From Candidatus Methylomicrobium oryzae (GTDB taxonomy: Bacteria; Pseudomonadota; Gammaproteobacteria; Methylococcales; Methylomonadaceae), in NCBI RefSeq assembly GCF_016745425.1, contig NZ_JAERVK010000013.1, positions 131,295 to 170,276 of the forward strand: a DNA stretch of 38,982 nt, given 5' to 3'. Position numbers and translations under genes: made by a program. The notes under the pieces are model-generated. The model had not been told where the DNA came from, searched no databases, and saw nothing but the letters and a program-made list of their open reading frames with translations. Shown here piece by piece: positions 1 to 8,086 of the stretch. Positions within the stretch are counted from its first letter, which is position 1, and each line of letters starts with the position of its first letter.

Positions 1-60
1 TACCAGGGGCATTACCAGGGGCATTACCAGGGGCATTACCAGGGGCATTGCCAGGGGCAT
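1..60 (-). repeat. 12-bp tandem repeat encoding NAPG
   Basis: Five consecutive 12-bp units. The four from 1-48 are identical (TACCAGGGGCAT on the plus strand) and the unit at 49-60 differs by one base. The repeat length is a multiple of three, so unit gain or loss keeps the frame of the overlapping gene and would only change the length of the N-A-P-G tail. The array continues past the window edge, so its full copy number is unknown. Confidence 0.9.
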
Positions 61-535
61 TGCCGGAAACAATTATTGGAGCCCCTCCAGCACAACCGGC
101 AGTGCCTGCAACAACGGTCACGGCTGCAACCAAGGAACTGCCGTTACAGAAGTCATAGCTTCCGCCGCCGTTGGCATAGACCCTATATGAGCCATCGCCG
201 TCACCACTCAGGTAGTTATAATTAACCACCGTATCAACTCCAGTACCTGACACCGACCAATGGCCGACCTGCGATGTTGGGTCGATTGGATCAGTACTGC
301 CTTTTTTGAAATCCCACAATTCTCCGCCGTCACGATGCTCTTCCTGTATACCCATGACTACGCCATTATAGGTCGCGTTCGCGTCACAAACAGTATTATT
401 TGTTAGCAGTGTGGACAAATTGTTATTATTGCTGCCATCATCCGTGACCTGATTGTTGCTACAGTCAGCAATTGCCTCTTCAGGCAGTGTATTCATTAAC
501 AACAGTGCAACGGCACAAAAAAAATGTCTCAACAT
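1..535 (-). CDS. Secreted protein with C-terminal Asn-Ala-Pro-Gly repeats (3' end outside window)
   Basis: Read on the minus strand from ATG at 533-535, preceded at proper distance by GGAGAA. The first 24 or so residues look like a Sec signal peptide (MLRHFF, then a run of A/L/V, cleavage probably after AIA). The mature part is Asn-, Gly- and Asp-rich with several Cys. It holds a WDFKKG stretch and a WSVSG stretch, as in secreted beta-rich proteins. From about residue 156 it enters repeated N-A-P-G units that run off the window edge, so at least 178 residues are visible. I do not recognise the family. A PEP-CTERM sorting tail would fit the neighbourhood (prsR next door), but the C-terminus is not in view. 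The frame is open throughout, with a good start and signal peptide, so it is a real gene of unknown function. Confidence 0.7.
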   Translation of the reverse strand, partial: MLRHFFCAVALLLMNTLPEEAIADCSNNQVTDDGSNNNNLSTLLTNNTVCDANATYNGVVMGIQEEHRDGGELWDFKKGSTDPIDPTSQVGHWSVSGTGVDTVVNYNYLSGDGDGSYRVYANGGGSYDFCNGSSLVAAVTVVAGTAGCAGGAPIIVSGNAPGNAPGNAPGNAPGNAPG

Positions 536-841
536 CGTATTTCTCCAAGCAAATGAATGAAAAATGGGATTAACAAAAACAATATGTTAACCCTAACGCC
601 TTTGCCACGCGAGTCGATATTTTATCTATGACGCTTAAATAGCTAAGAATAAGTAATTATAAAATTTATTTGTTGTCGAACCGGCATAGCACTTACTTAA
701 TATCTAACCTAGATTATCAGCTATTTGTCAAAGCATTTCCAGCCATAATGTTAAGCCATAGTCTCCGGATGCTTCAATTTCACAGTGCCGCTCATTGGAC
801 GCTTTGCGTCTTTCGCGTCTATACTTTATAAGTATCTGAAA

Positions 842-857
842 TGGCCATTTTTTTGCC
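842..857 (+). promoter_or_regulatory. Candidate sigma54 (-24/-12) promoter for prsR
   Basis: The plus strand carries TGGC and TTGC elements with exactly 10 bases between the GG (843-844) and the GC (855-856), the spacing required by sigma54. The match to TGGCAC-N5-TTGCW is good but not perfect. A start near 868 would leave a leader of about 48 nt before the ATG at 916. The site sits in an inverted repeat (AATGGC 840-845, GCCATT 855-860), so the minus strand also shows GG-N10-GC. The downstream gene is itself a sigma54 activator, which would make autoregulation plausible. The rest of the 380-bp gap at 536-915 shows nothing else I can support. Confidence 0.4.
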
Positions 858-915
858 ATTAACCTTGAAATATGGGTTGTGGCGTTAAACGGATAGTAAT
901 TTTCCCTTTTTAAAA

Positions 916-2292
916 ATGAATGACAAAAAAATTCTGCTCGTGGTTGAGGATGACCTGGGCCTGCAAAAACAATTGAAATGGGGATTCGATTCCTATCAAA
1001 CGGTGATTGCCGGCAATAGGGGGGAAGCAATCGCCGCGCTGCGCCGGTATGCGCCCGGCGTAGTGACGCTCGACCTGGGACTGCCGCCTGATCCTGCAAA
1101 TGCCAGTGAAGGGCTCGCGACACTTGGGGAGATTCTAGCTTTGGCTCCGTCGACAAAGGTTATCGTCGTAACGGGGAATGACGATCGGGATAATGCCATT
1201 CAAGCGGTGGCGATGGGAGCTTATGATTTTTACCAAAAGCCGGTCGATATCGACATTCTCAATATGATCATCAAACGAGCTTTTCAGCTCGACGAACTGG
1301 AGAAAGATTACCTGATGCTACGGCAAAAGACACCGGAGCCTCTGGCGGGTGTCATTGCTTCGTGCAAAAAAATGCATGAATTGTTACGCAAAGTTGAGAA
1401 AGTTGCGCCTACGGATGCGACCACTTTGTTGCTAGGCGAAAGCGGAACCGGTAAAGAAGTGCTGGCTAAGGCCATCCATGGGCTAAGCAATCGTTCGAAT
1501 AAGCCGTTTATTGCCGTAAATTGCGCCGCTATACCGGAAAGCCTGCTGGAGAGCGAGCTGTTTGGCCATGAAAAAGGCGCATTTACAGGAGCCGTACAGC
1601 AAACCAAAGGCAAAATTGAATATGCTAATGAGGGCACCTTTTTCCTGGACGAAATAGGCGACCTTTCGTTTCCGTTGCAAGCCAAGCTGTTACGCTTCAT
1701 TCAGGAAAGGAAAATCGAAAGAATCGGCGGAAGGCAGGAAATTCCGGTGGATGTCCGCATCATTTGCGCAACCCATCAGAATCTGCAAAAATTAATCGAT
1801 CAGGGGCAATTTAGAAATGATTTATATTATAGGATCAATGAAATAGCCCTTCATATTCCGCCTTTAAGAGAAAGGGAAGGGGATGCGATAGTTATTGCTA
1901 CGGCTTTATTAAAACGTTTTTGCGAAGCGAATAATAAAAAAATTAAAGGATTTAATAAGGAAGCGGCGCAAGCGATTGAAACTTACCGATGGCCCGGCAA
2001 TATTCGGGAGCTTGAAAACAAGATAAAAAAAGCAGTGATTATGTCCGATGACGTGTATATTACTGCTGATAATTTGGAGCTCGATCATCAAGTGGAGAAT
2101 GCGTTGCCTTTTAATCTGAAAGAAGTCAGGGAATCGGCTGAAACAGTTGCCATTAAAAGAGCGATAGCCTATGCCGATAATAATATCTCGAATGCGGCAA
2201 AGCTTTTGGGTATAACGCGTCCGACGCTCTATATGTTGCTTGAGAAGTATAAAATCCGATTGAATTCGAATGAAGACAGCATAAGTGTCTGA
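916..2292 (+). CDS. prsR: PrsR-type sigma54-dependent response regulator (PEP-CTERM system)
   Basis: NtrC-class two-component regulator of 458 residues. The N-terminal receiver domain (about 5-120) has the acidic pair E11/D12/D13, phospho-acceptor D53 in VVTLDLGLPP, and the K108-P pair. The central AAA+ domain (about 145-375) has Walker A GESGTGKE at 174-181, the sigma54-contacting GAFTGA loop at 221-226, and Walker B FFLDEIGDL at 242-250. A Fis-type helix-turn-helix lies at about 415-455 (NAAKLLGITRPTLYMLLEKY). The sequence closely resembles the PEP-CTERM-box response regulator family PrsR. In known clusters that regulator pairs with histidine kinase PrsK; no kinase gene lies beside it here, so its partner must be elsewhere. 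No strong ribosome site precedes ATG 916, but the receiver domain starts directly from it. It probably switches on EPS or PEP-CTERM genes. Confidence 0.9.
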   Translation: MNDKKILLVVEDDLGLQKQLKWGFDSYQTVIAGNRGEAIAALRRYAPGVVTLDLGLPPDPANASEGLATLGEILALAPSTKVIVVTGNDDRDNAIQAVAMGAYDFYQKPVDIDILNMIIKRAFQLDELEKDYLMLRQKTPEPLAGVIASCKKMHELLRKVEKVAPTDATTLLLGESGTGKEVLAKAIHGLSNRSNKPFIAVNCAAIPESLLESELFGHEKGAFTGAVQQTKGKIEYANEGTFFLDEIGDLSFPLQAKLLRFIQERKIERIGGRQEIPVDVRIICATHQNLQKLIDQGQFRNDLYYRINEIALHIPPLREREGDAIVIATALLKRFCEANNKKIKGFNKEAAQAIETYRWPGNIRELENKIKKAVIMSDDVYITADNLELDHQVENALPFNLKEVRESAETVAIKRAIAYADNNISNAAKLLGITRPTLYMLLEKYKIRLNSNEDSISV

Positions 2293-2349
2293 CGCTCTGG
2301 ATTTTTAAAGTCGATACATTGTTTTTTGATATGTTATAGGACATCAAAC

Positions 2350-3132
2350 TTGAATTATTCGAAATTTTTGTCAATTTTTTTAATAATATCAATTTGTTGC
2401 ATCTTTACAGGGAAAGGTTTTGCCGAGGCGGATTTTTCCGGGGCTGTGGAAAAAGTAAAGCCCAGCGTCGTGGCTGTAGGAACTTTCATGTCGACCCGTA
2501 ATCCTCGCAGTGTTTTTTTAGGAACGGGTTTTGCCGTGGGGGATGGCAGTATCGTCGTTACCAACGAGCATGTGGTCCCGGCAATAATCGACAATAAACA
2601 TTTGGAGCAATTGGCCGTCTTCTGCCATTATAAAAATGATGGCGGTAAAGTGATTTTTGCTAAAGAAGTGGCCCGAGATAAGGAACACGATATTGCCATT
2701 TTAAAATTGACAGAAGGCACTTTGCCGCCCCTCAAGCTGGGCAGTCTTTCTAATATACGCGAAGGACAATTTTATGCATTTACCGGCTTTCCTATAGGCA
2801 TGGTTTTGGGGCTTTATCCGGTAACGCATCGGGGAATGATTTCCGCGATTAGTCCGAATGTGACTCCTTTGCTCAAATCGGCACAGCTGAATCCAAAGCT
2901 TCTTAAGCGTTTGGAAGAGCCTTATGATGTGTTTCAATTGGATGCCACGGCATATCCCGGAAATAGCGGCAGTCCTCTCTACGACCCGGATTCCGGAGAT
3001 GTTATCGGTATTATCAATAAGGTTTTTGTGCAGGAAAGCAAGGAAAATATTTTATCGAAACCTAGCGGTATTACCTATGCTATTCCTATTACTCACATCA
3101 AAAATCTGTTGAAAGATAAAGGATTATTATAG
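2350..3132 (+). CDS. Secreted trypsin-like serine protease (S1 family, no PDZ)
   Basis: The protein is 260 residues if it starts at TTG 2350, which has AGGA eight bases upstream and gives a clean signal peptide (NYSKFLSIFLIISIC..., cleavage near GFA/EA). An in-frame TTG at 2326 would add eight residues without a ribosome site. The catalytic triad of the trypsin/HtrA fold is intact in this numbering: H74 in TNEHVV, D114 in EHDIAIL, S206 in GNSGSP. There is no PDZ domain, and the chain stops soon after the protease fold (ITYAIPITHIKNLL). It follows prsR by a short gap on the same strand, so the two could be cotranscribed. A periplasmic or secreted processing role in the EPS/PEP-CTERM pathway is inference only. 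Confidence 0.8.
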   Translation: MNYSKFLSIFLIISICCIFTGKGFAEADFSGAVEKVKPSVVAVGTFMSTRNPRSVFLGTGFAVGDGSIVVTNEHVVPAIIDNKHLEQLAVFCHYKNDGGKVIFAKEVARDKEHDIAILKLTEGTLPPLKLGSLSNIREGQFYAFTGFPIGMVLGLYPVTHRGMISAISPNVTPLLKSAQLNPKLLKRLEEPYDVFQLDATAYPGNSGSPLYDPDSGDVIGIINKVFVQESKENILSKPSGITYAIPITHIKNLLKDKGLL

Positions 3133-3410
3133 TTTTATATCCTGCATATGACTTGAAAAGATCGCGGTGTAACCTGTCAGTCTTGTTGCGTGAAATGGTA
3201 ATTCTTTGATTTACTGGATTTTTTAAAGTTAAAATTGGTTTTTCTAAATTAAATCATATAATTGGATTTGATTTGTGCAATAAAGCCCAACCTGGGTAAA
3301 TATTTCTACTTAAAAGCATTAGCTGTGTCACAAAATCGGTTTTCAGTACTCATATTCTTACCGGTTCAGGCAAGAAAATCTTAGTAAGCCAAAAATTTTT
3401 TACTAAACTG

Positions 3411-3440
3411 TTAACTAGTATTTTTATACAACACTATAAT
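3411..3440 (+). promoter_or_regulatory. Possible sigma70 promoter before the sugar transferase gene
   Basis: A perfect TATAAT at 3435-3440 has a weak -35 (TTAACT, 3411-3416) 18 bases upstream. The start would fall about 40 bases before ATG 3486. The surrounding 353-bp gap (3133-3485) is very AT-rich, so a chance match is possible. I saw no other site I could support in that gap. Confidence 0.35.
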
Positions 3441-3485
3441 CCTACTAAGACTAAGAAAAAATCCTTAACGACACAGAGATAATGT

Positions 3486-4874
3486 ATGATACGTATTTTT
3501 AATCACTACATCTCCATAACCTATGTATTTTTGTTATTAATCGAATGTATTATTTTTTTTAACGCGATGTATTGGGGGAATAAAATTCGGTTTTTGGCTT
3601 CGGAAACTTGGTATACAAAATACGATATCTTACAGGCTAGTGGTATTTTTGCTCTTGCATTGACCTTTTCCTGTTTTTTGGTCGGATTATACCGAAGAAC
3701 TTTAACATGGGATGATTATAATTTAATCAAGCGAATGCTATCCGGTTTCATTTTGGCTTTTTTGGTTATTACCCAAATATATTATTTTCTTCCGGAAACC
3801 CTTATTGCCAGAAGCGTATTAGTCTATGCGTTTTCGATCGCCTTTCTGGCGATGGTTGGCTCGCGTTTTTTATTTTATAAATTCGTAAATCTCGATAATT
3901 TGAAAAGAAGAGTTTTGGTTGTTGGTACCGGGAATAAGGCGCAAGCGATTACTACAATCAATGATTCATTCATCCATAAGGATTTTAAGATAATCGGTTG
4001 TCTGGAATTGGCCGGCCAACAGATATTGGTTGATAAAGGCTCAGTCATTCAATCCACAAAAAAACTGCCTGAAATTTGCGAAGAATTAAAAATTGATGAA
4101 ATTGTAATAGCCCTTGACGATAAGCGCCAAAATATGCCTGTCGATGAGTTGTTGGATTGTAAAATGTCGGGAATTAAAATCCTGGACACCATTGCTTTCT
4201 ATGAACGGGAAAAAGGTATTATTGCATTGAATGAGCTTTATCCCAGTTGGCTGGTTTATTCCAGCGGTTTTGAGCAAAGCAACTTTAAATCGATCGGAAA
4301 AAGGGCTTTTGACGTCTTGGCAAGCCTAGTATTGCTCGCAGTCGCCTGGCCGTTCATGTTAATTACCGCCATAGCAATTTTTGTGGAAAGTGGATTAAAA
4401 GGACCAGTCATTTACCGGCAAAAGCGCGTAGGAGAAAATGATAAAACGTTCGAAGTTCTCAAATTCCGAAGCATGCGTCTGAATGCAGAAAAAGGAGCGC
4501 CGCAATGGGCTGCGCAAAATGATAGGCGCGTGACCCGAGTCGGGGGGGTGATTCGGAAATATCGTATCGACGAATTGCCGCAAATATTCAATGTCCTTAA
4601 AGGGGAAATGAGTTTCGTCGGACCCCGTCCGGAAAGACCGGAGTTCGTACAAGGCTTTGAAAAAACCATACCCTACTATAGTGAAAGGCACCGGGTAAGG
4701 CCTGGAATCACAGGGTGGGCTCAGTTATGTTATCCTTATGGCGCCAATGAGCATGACGCTTTGCAAAAGCTGCAATATGATTTGTATTATGTAAAAAATT
4801 ACAGCTTGTTTCTCGATTTATTTATTATGTTCCACACTGTAGAAGTTATTTTGTGGGGAAAAGGGGCAAGATAA
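3486..4874 (+). CDS. EpsB-type polyprenyl-phosphate sugar-1-phosphate transferase
   Basis: Initiating sugar transferase of 462 residues that loads the first sugar-phosphate onto undecaprenyl phosphate for exopolysaccharide assembly at the inner membrane. About four membrane segments lie in residues 10-130. A nucleotide-fold segment follows (RRVLVVGTGNKA, about 141-152), then another membrane helix at about 275-300 (VLASLVLLAVAWPFML). The C-terminal bacterial sugar transferase domain has YRQKRVG, FEVLKFRSM, the RKYRIDELPQ helix, SFVGPRPERPEF and RPGITGWAQ. This architecture and length match the PEP-CTERM-associated EpsB family, consistent with prsR nearby. Codon use is AT-rich like its left neighbours and unlike the genes to the right. 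The in-frame ATG at 3486 was chosen; another ATG at 3482 is out of frame. Confidence 0.88.
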   Translation: MIRIFNHYISITYVFLLLIECIIFFNAMYWGNKIRFLASETWYTKYDILQASGIFALALTFSCFLVGLYRRTLTWDDYNLIKRMLSGFILAFLVITQIYYFLPETLIARSVLVYAFSIAFLAMVGSRFLFYKFVNLDNLKRRVLVVGTGNKAQAITTINDSFIHKDFKIIGCLELAGQQILVDKGSVIQSTKKLPEICEELKIDEIVIALDDKRQNMPVDELLDCKMSGIKILDTIAFYEREKGIIALNELYPSWLVYSSGFEQSNFKSIGKRAFDVLASLVLLAVAWPFMLITAIAIFVESGLKGPVIYRQKRVGENDKTFEVLKFRSMRLNAEKGAPQWAAQNDRRVTRVGGVIRKYRIDELPQIFNVLKGEMSFVGPRPERPEFVQGFEKTIPYYSERHRVRPGITGWAQLCYPYGANEHDALQKLQYDLYYVKNYSLFLDLFIMFHTVEVILWGKGAR

Positions 4875-4903
4875 GTTTCTATAGAGAAATTTAAAGGTAA
4901 GTA

Positions 4904-4953
4904 ACACGCTCTTCTATTTCTAAAAATAGACTCTCCGAATTCAAATGGCGTGT
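4904..4953. other. Nested inverted repeats between convergent genes
   Basis: Outer arms ACACGC (4904-4909) and GCGTGT (4948-4953) enclose a tight hairpin of CTATTT (4914-4919) and AAATAG (4924-4929). The structure lies between the stop codons of two convergent genes and could end transcription from both sides. It lacks a strong GC stem with a clean U-run, so terminator function is only a possibility. Confidence 0.3.
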
Positions 4954-4986
4954 AATGTAAAGCCTCAGAAAAAATAAGTGGCGCGA

Positions 4987-5595
4987 TTAAATCGTCCGAT
5001 CCTGCCGCGACGGTTCGGGCGGAACGGACTTTTCCAACCGGCGGCGAAATTCCTCCAGCTGTTGCAGTAGCCCGTCGCTGAAGCCTTCCAGCTGCTTTTC
5101 AAGCTCCGGAAGCTGCTGTTGCAGATTCTTGTTGATCGCCTCGCCGATCCCTTGCAGGCTTCTGAAGATCTGTCCGAACGGCAGATGGAGATAATTGTTC
5201 ATCGTTTGCAGGTAATCGACTTTCCATTGATCGTCTTCTTCGACCAGCACGGTATCGAAAACGACCTTTCTGTTATCGGGCTTTTTCAGCGTAAGGACGG
5301 TCGCGACCTTGGCGCTGTCTCCGTCGACCTTTGCGGACCCTGTCCGCGGCGACGCCTGTTCCAGTTCGGGCTGCTTTGTGATCAGGTATTGGGAGACCTG
5401 GGTTGTGTAGGTTCTGGCGATTTCGGGATCGCCTTGTGCCATGGCCTCCCAGAATGCCTGGGTGACTTTTTCCGGCGGCGGGCCGCTCTGGCAGCCGCTC
5501 AATATGAACAATAAACCGAACAAGCCGGCGATGCGGATTAGATTTTCTTTTAGAGGATAAAGAAAAAACTGTGGTGATGTGGTTGTCGTGGTCAT
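4987..5595 (-). CDS. Lipoprotein with a DUF4878-like domain
   Basis: A 202-residue protein with a hydrophobic leader ending in the lipobox LSGC (Cys at about residue 35), so it should be lipidated and held on the periplasmic face of a membrane. The middle (KVTQAFWEAMAQGDPEIARTYTT ... DDQWKVDYLQT, residues about 44-135) has the small NTF2-like pattern of DUF4878-type lipoproteins, in which a short helix pair is followed by a sheet ending in W-K-V/I-D. The C-terminal 60 residues are rich in Leu, Gln and Glu and probably helical or coiled coil (LPELEKQLEGFSDGLLQQLEE). GGAGG six bases before ATG 5593-5595 supports the start. It follows the guaD operon on the same strand after an 83-bp gap. Function unknown; the domain call is by eye. 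Confidence 0.72.
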   Translation of the reverse strand: MTTTTTSPQFFLYPLKENLIRIAGLFGLLFILSGCQSGPPPEKVTQAFWEAMAQGDPEIARTYTTQVSQYLITKQPELEQASPRTGSAKVDGDSAKVATVLTLKKPDNRKVVFDTVLVEEDDQWKVDYLQTMNNYLHLPFGQIFRSLQGIGEAINKNLQQQLPELEKQLEGFSDGLLQQLEEFRRRLEKSVPPEPSRQDRTI

Positions 5596-5678
5596 ACGAA
5601 ACCTCCAAGTGATGGCAATAACCCCGGAACAAAGTGTTATGCTAAAGAGGTGGAGTCGCTCGAAAAAATGTCTCCGGG

Positions 5679-6149
5679 CTAATAACGCACCTTGTCGCTT
5701 TTATTGGCCCACGCGGTGAAAGGCCGCAACGCATCCGGCAGGTCGAGATGCAACATCGTGATCCGGCGCTCGGCGGGCGGAACGGTCAGCTCATCATAGA
5801 TGAAGCTGTCGTCAAAATCCGCGGCCGCCGCATCGTGCCGGTCGCAGGCGAAGTAAACCTTTTGCAGCCTGGACCAGTAAATCGCGCCGAGGCACATCGG
5901 GCAGGGCTCGCAGCTGGTGTAAAGGATGCAGCCGGTTAACTGGAAGTCCTGCAGTTTTCGGCAGGCAAGCCGAATTGCCATGATTTCGGCGTGCGCGGTC
6001 GGGTCGAGGCTGCTGGTGACCCGGTTGCCGCTGCTGGCGATGATCTCGCCCTGCTTCACGATCAGCGCGCCGTAAGGGCCGCCCTGTCCCGATTCGACAT
6101 TCTCTACGGCCAGATCGATCGCCTGCTGTAAAAATTTTCGATGCGTCAT
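5679..6149 (-). CDS. guaD: Guanine deaminase (cytidine deaminase fold)
   Basis: A 156-residue zinc-dependent nucleoside/base deaminase. Zinc and catalytic residues are visible: H53-A-E55 (TAHAEIMA) and C83-x2-C86 (CEPCPMC). The C-terminal half (FDDSFIYDEL, PFTAWANKSDKVRY) resembles Bacillus-type guanine deaminase, including its usual length of about 156 residues and swapped tail, rather than tRNA adenosine deaminase TadA. It should convert guanine to xanthine in the cytoplasm. Its ATG overlaps the stop of metA by four bases (ATGA at 6146-6149), indicating translational coupling, so it is the last gene of the 8386-to-5679 operon. A broader nucleobase specificity is possible. Confidence 0.87.
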   Translation of the reverse strand: MTHRKFLQQAIDLAVENVESGQGGPYGALIVKQGEIIASSGNRVTSSLDPTAHAEIMAIRLACRKLQDFQLTGCILYTSCEPCPMCLGAIYWSRLQKVYFACDRHDAAAADFDDSFIYDELTVPPAERRITMLHLDLPDALRPFTAWANKSDKVRY

Positions 6150-7210
6150 AGGCCCAGTGGATTGTCCGGATCGATCCCGTCCATGAACGGCAGTCGGCGA
6201 TCCTGATTGGTCAGCTGATAGACCTTGCCGAGCCAGTTGTCGAACACGGCCCTGGCCGTATCGCGCCAGGTGTTGTCGATTGTGCCGAGCACCTGGGTTT
6301 CCGGAAACTCGTCAAGAGGAGCGCCCGATTGCCGTGCGGCGATCACATGCTCCCGATAGTCGGTGAAGACGCGCTGCGCTTCCGGAGTGAAATAATTGAC
6401 CGGGAAGGGCGGATAGTCGTCGATTTCTGCGCGGTAGTAACGCAGGACCTCGCGCTTGTATTCCTTCAGCAGGCTGATGTCGTCGTACTCGGGATGGCCC
6501 TGGAAGAACACGACCCGGAATCCGTCCGGGCTGACCGCCAGATGCACGCCCGCGTCCGCGCTGACCGCAAGCACCTTCAAGCCTTTCGCTTCCATATCTT
6601 GCTGGAAAATTTCGTTGAAACGCGAATGCGGTACATCGAAGCGGGTATTGATTTCGGCGACCAGGGGGTGTGTGCGGTTGACCAGGCGATGCGAAAATAC
6701 GCCCCAGCGCTTGTCCGGCAGCCGGGTGCGCTCGATCCCGTAACAGAACTCGATTAAGGCATGGGTCGCTAGGCACGAACACAGCACCGAGGTGACGTTT
6801 TCCTTGGCCCAGGTGAATACTTCGGTTAACGGCTTCCAGAAATCTTCCTCGGGCAAATGCGGATGGGTCACGTTCGCGCCGCTGATGATCAGCGCGTCCA
6901 GGCCGTCCTCTTTGATTTTTTCGAACGGCTCGTAATAGCGGGCGATATGGGCCTTCGCCGCTTCGCTTCGCGGCAGTCCATCGATCGTAAACGGGTGCAC
7001 ATGAAACTGCGCGATCTGGTTGCAGGCGCCGACCAGCCGGAAGAACTGCCGCTCGGTGGCTTCCAGTGCCGCATCGGGCATGATATTCAACAGGCCGATG
7101 TGCATCTCGCGGATGTCCTGATGGCTGGCACGGTCGAGCGCCAGGATCTCCTCGCCTTCCTCGCGGAGCCGGGCGAACGTCGGTAAATCGGTATGGGCGA
7201 CTAACGGCAT
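6146..7210 (-). CDS. metA: Homoserine O-acyltransferase, MetA family
   Basis: A 354-residue MetA-type enzyme acylating homoserine, the first committed step of methionine synthesis. The glutamine amidotransferase-like fold has its catalytic Cys146 in CSCLATH, with His239 and Glu241 in GHPEYD, near the positions known for E. coli MetA (142, 235, 237). Also visible are LNIMPDAALEATERQF and HSRFNE, both typical of the family. Whether succinyl- or acetyl-CoA is used cannot be told reliably by eye. It lies 12 bases after the upstream ATPase gene and overlaps guaD, so it is in the middle of an operon. Placement of a methionine gene behind a long structured leader raises the question of control by RNA structure. 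Confidence 0.92.
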   Translation of the reverse strand: MPLVAHTDLPTFARLREEGEEILALDRASHQDIREMHIGLLNIMPDAALEATERQFFRLVGACNQIAQFHVHPFTIDGLPRSEAAKAHIARYYEPFEKIKEDGLDALIISGANVTHPHLPEEDFWKPLTEVFTWAKENVTSVLCSCLATHALIEFCYGIERTRLPDKRWGVFSHRLVNRTHPLVAEINTRFDVPHSRFNEIFQQDMEAKGLKVLAVSADAGVHLAVSPDGFRVVFFQGHPEYDDISLLKEYKREVLRYYRAEIDDYPPFPVNYFTPEAQRVFTDYREHVIAARQSGAPLDEFPETQVLGTIDNTWRDTARAVFDNWLGKVYQLTNQDRRLPFMDGIDPDNPLGL

Positions 7211-7222
7211 CGTCTTATTTCC

Positions 7223-8068
7223 TTACTGCTGAGCCGCGATCGCGGCGGCGAGCAGGCGGATAAAATCGTCTTCGTTCTGCACCTTGGCCGCATCGTGCGC
7301 GTTGACCGTATACCCGTACTGGTCGGCAATCGCGCGGTAACGCGGCAGTCGGGACCGATACAGTTCCGGAAATACCCAGGTCACGAATTCGTCGGGCGGT
7401 ATCGCCTCGGTCGAGGAATAATTTTTCTGCGCCATGAATTCGGCGAGCTTTTCGTCGAGAAAGGCCTCCCGGTAATAGAGCGGTTTCGGGTCGGTCTTGG
7501 AGCGCTGGATGATCGTCTCCTCCAGATCCTTCGGGATTTCGATATAGACGATCAGCGTATGCGCGGCCAGCGTTTCGAGTACTGCGGGACAGTCGAGCTC
7601 GCAAACGCTGCCGCCGGCGTCATTGATGAAGTGCCTGTAGCCGTAAATGTCTTCGGCTTTGCGGATGAAGTCCGGCACGTCGTTCATCGCGCAGATCTCG
7701 GCCTGATGATGCAGATTTTGCCGGCGCTTGAATTCCTCGAGGGGAAGCCCATGAAATTGCGGATTGCCCAGTTTGCCGAGGAAGCTCGATACCGGCGCAA
7801 GATTCTCGACGGTGATGTTGTTGCTGATTCGGATCGAGTCCGAGAGCAACAGGTCGCGCAGGAACGGCACGTGCATCGCCTGGCGCTTGATGTTGTCCAT
7901 GATCGGCTCTTCGAGATAGCGGGTGCCGATCCGGTAGTCGCCCGAATAATGAAACCATTTGGCTTTAGGCAGTTTGTTCGCGAGAGTGGTCTTGCCGGCG
8001 CCGGACATCGCCAGCAAGGTAATCCGCTTCGTTTCCCAATCCAGGAACTCCTGGGGGTCCATTTTCAT
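7223..8068 (-). CDS. P-loop ATPase of unknown function
   Basis: A 281-residue soluble protein with a clear Walker A motif near the N-terminus (LLAMSGAGKTTLA, residues 18-30). Later come a DAGGSVCELDCP segment and an LIVYIEIPKDLEETII strand-loop that look like the core of a nucleoside-monophosphate-kinase-like fold. Nothing else identifies a substrate. Tyr- and Asp-rich segments (YSGDYRIGTRYLEEPI) follow the P-loop as in kinases that hold a small acceptor molecule, but that is inference. It sits between an acidic small protein (18-base gap) and metA (12-base gap) on one strand, so the three are very likely cotranscribed. I recognise it only as a conserved ATPase. Confidence 0.78.
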   Translation of the reverse strand: MKMDPQEFLDWETKRITLLAMSGAGKTTLANKLPKAKWFHYSGDYRIGTRYLEEPIMDNIKRQAMHVPFLRDLLLSDSIRISNNITVENLAPVSSFLGKLGNPQFHGLPLEEFKRRQNLHHQAEICAMNDVPDFIRKAEDIYGYRHFINDAGGSVCELDCPAVLETLAAHTLIVYIEIPKDLEETIIQRSKTDPKPLYYREAFLDEKLAEFMAQKNYSSTEAIPPDEFVTWVFPELYRSRLPRYRAIADQYGYTVNAHDAAKVQNEDDFIRLLAAAIAAQQ

Positions 8069-8086
8069 ATCGTGTTATTTCCTGAG

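Noticed and set aside
1-60. CRISPR array
   Set aside because: Units are 12 bp, head to tail without spacers, and keep an open reading frame.
590-625. TGGCA on the minus strand before the gene at 535 as a sigma54 promoter
   Set aside because: The -12 element would read TTAGG rather than TTGCA at the right distance.
728-1156. Minus-strand open frame over the prsR start
   Set aside because: It covers the prsR promoter region and receiver domain antisense, with no ribosome site or domain.
3268-3290. TGG...TGC pair before the sugar transferase gene as a sigma54 promoter
   Set aside because: The spacing between GG and GC is 11, not 10, and it lies in very AT-rich DNA.
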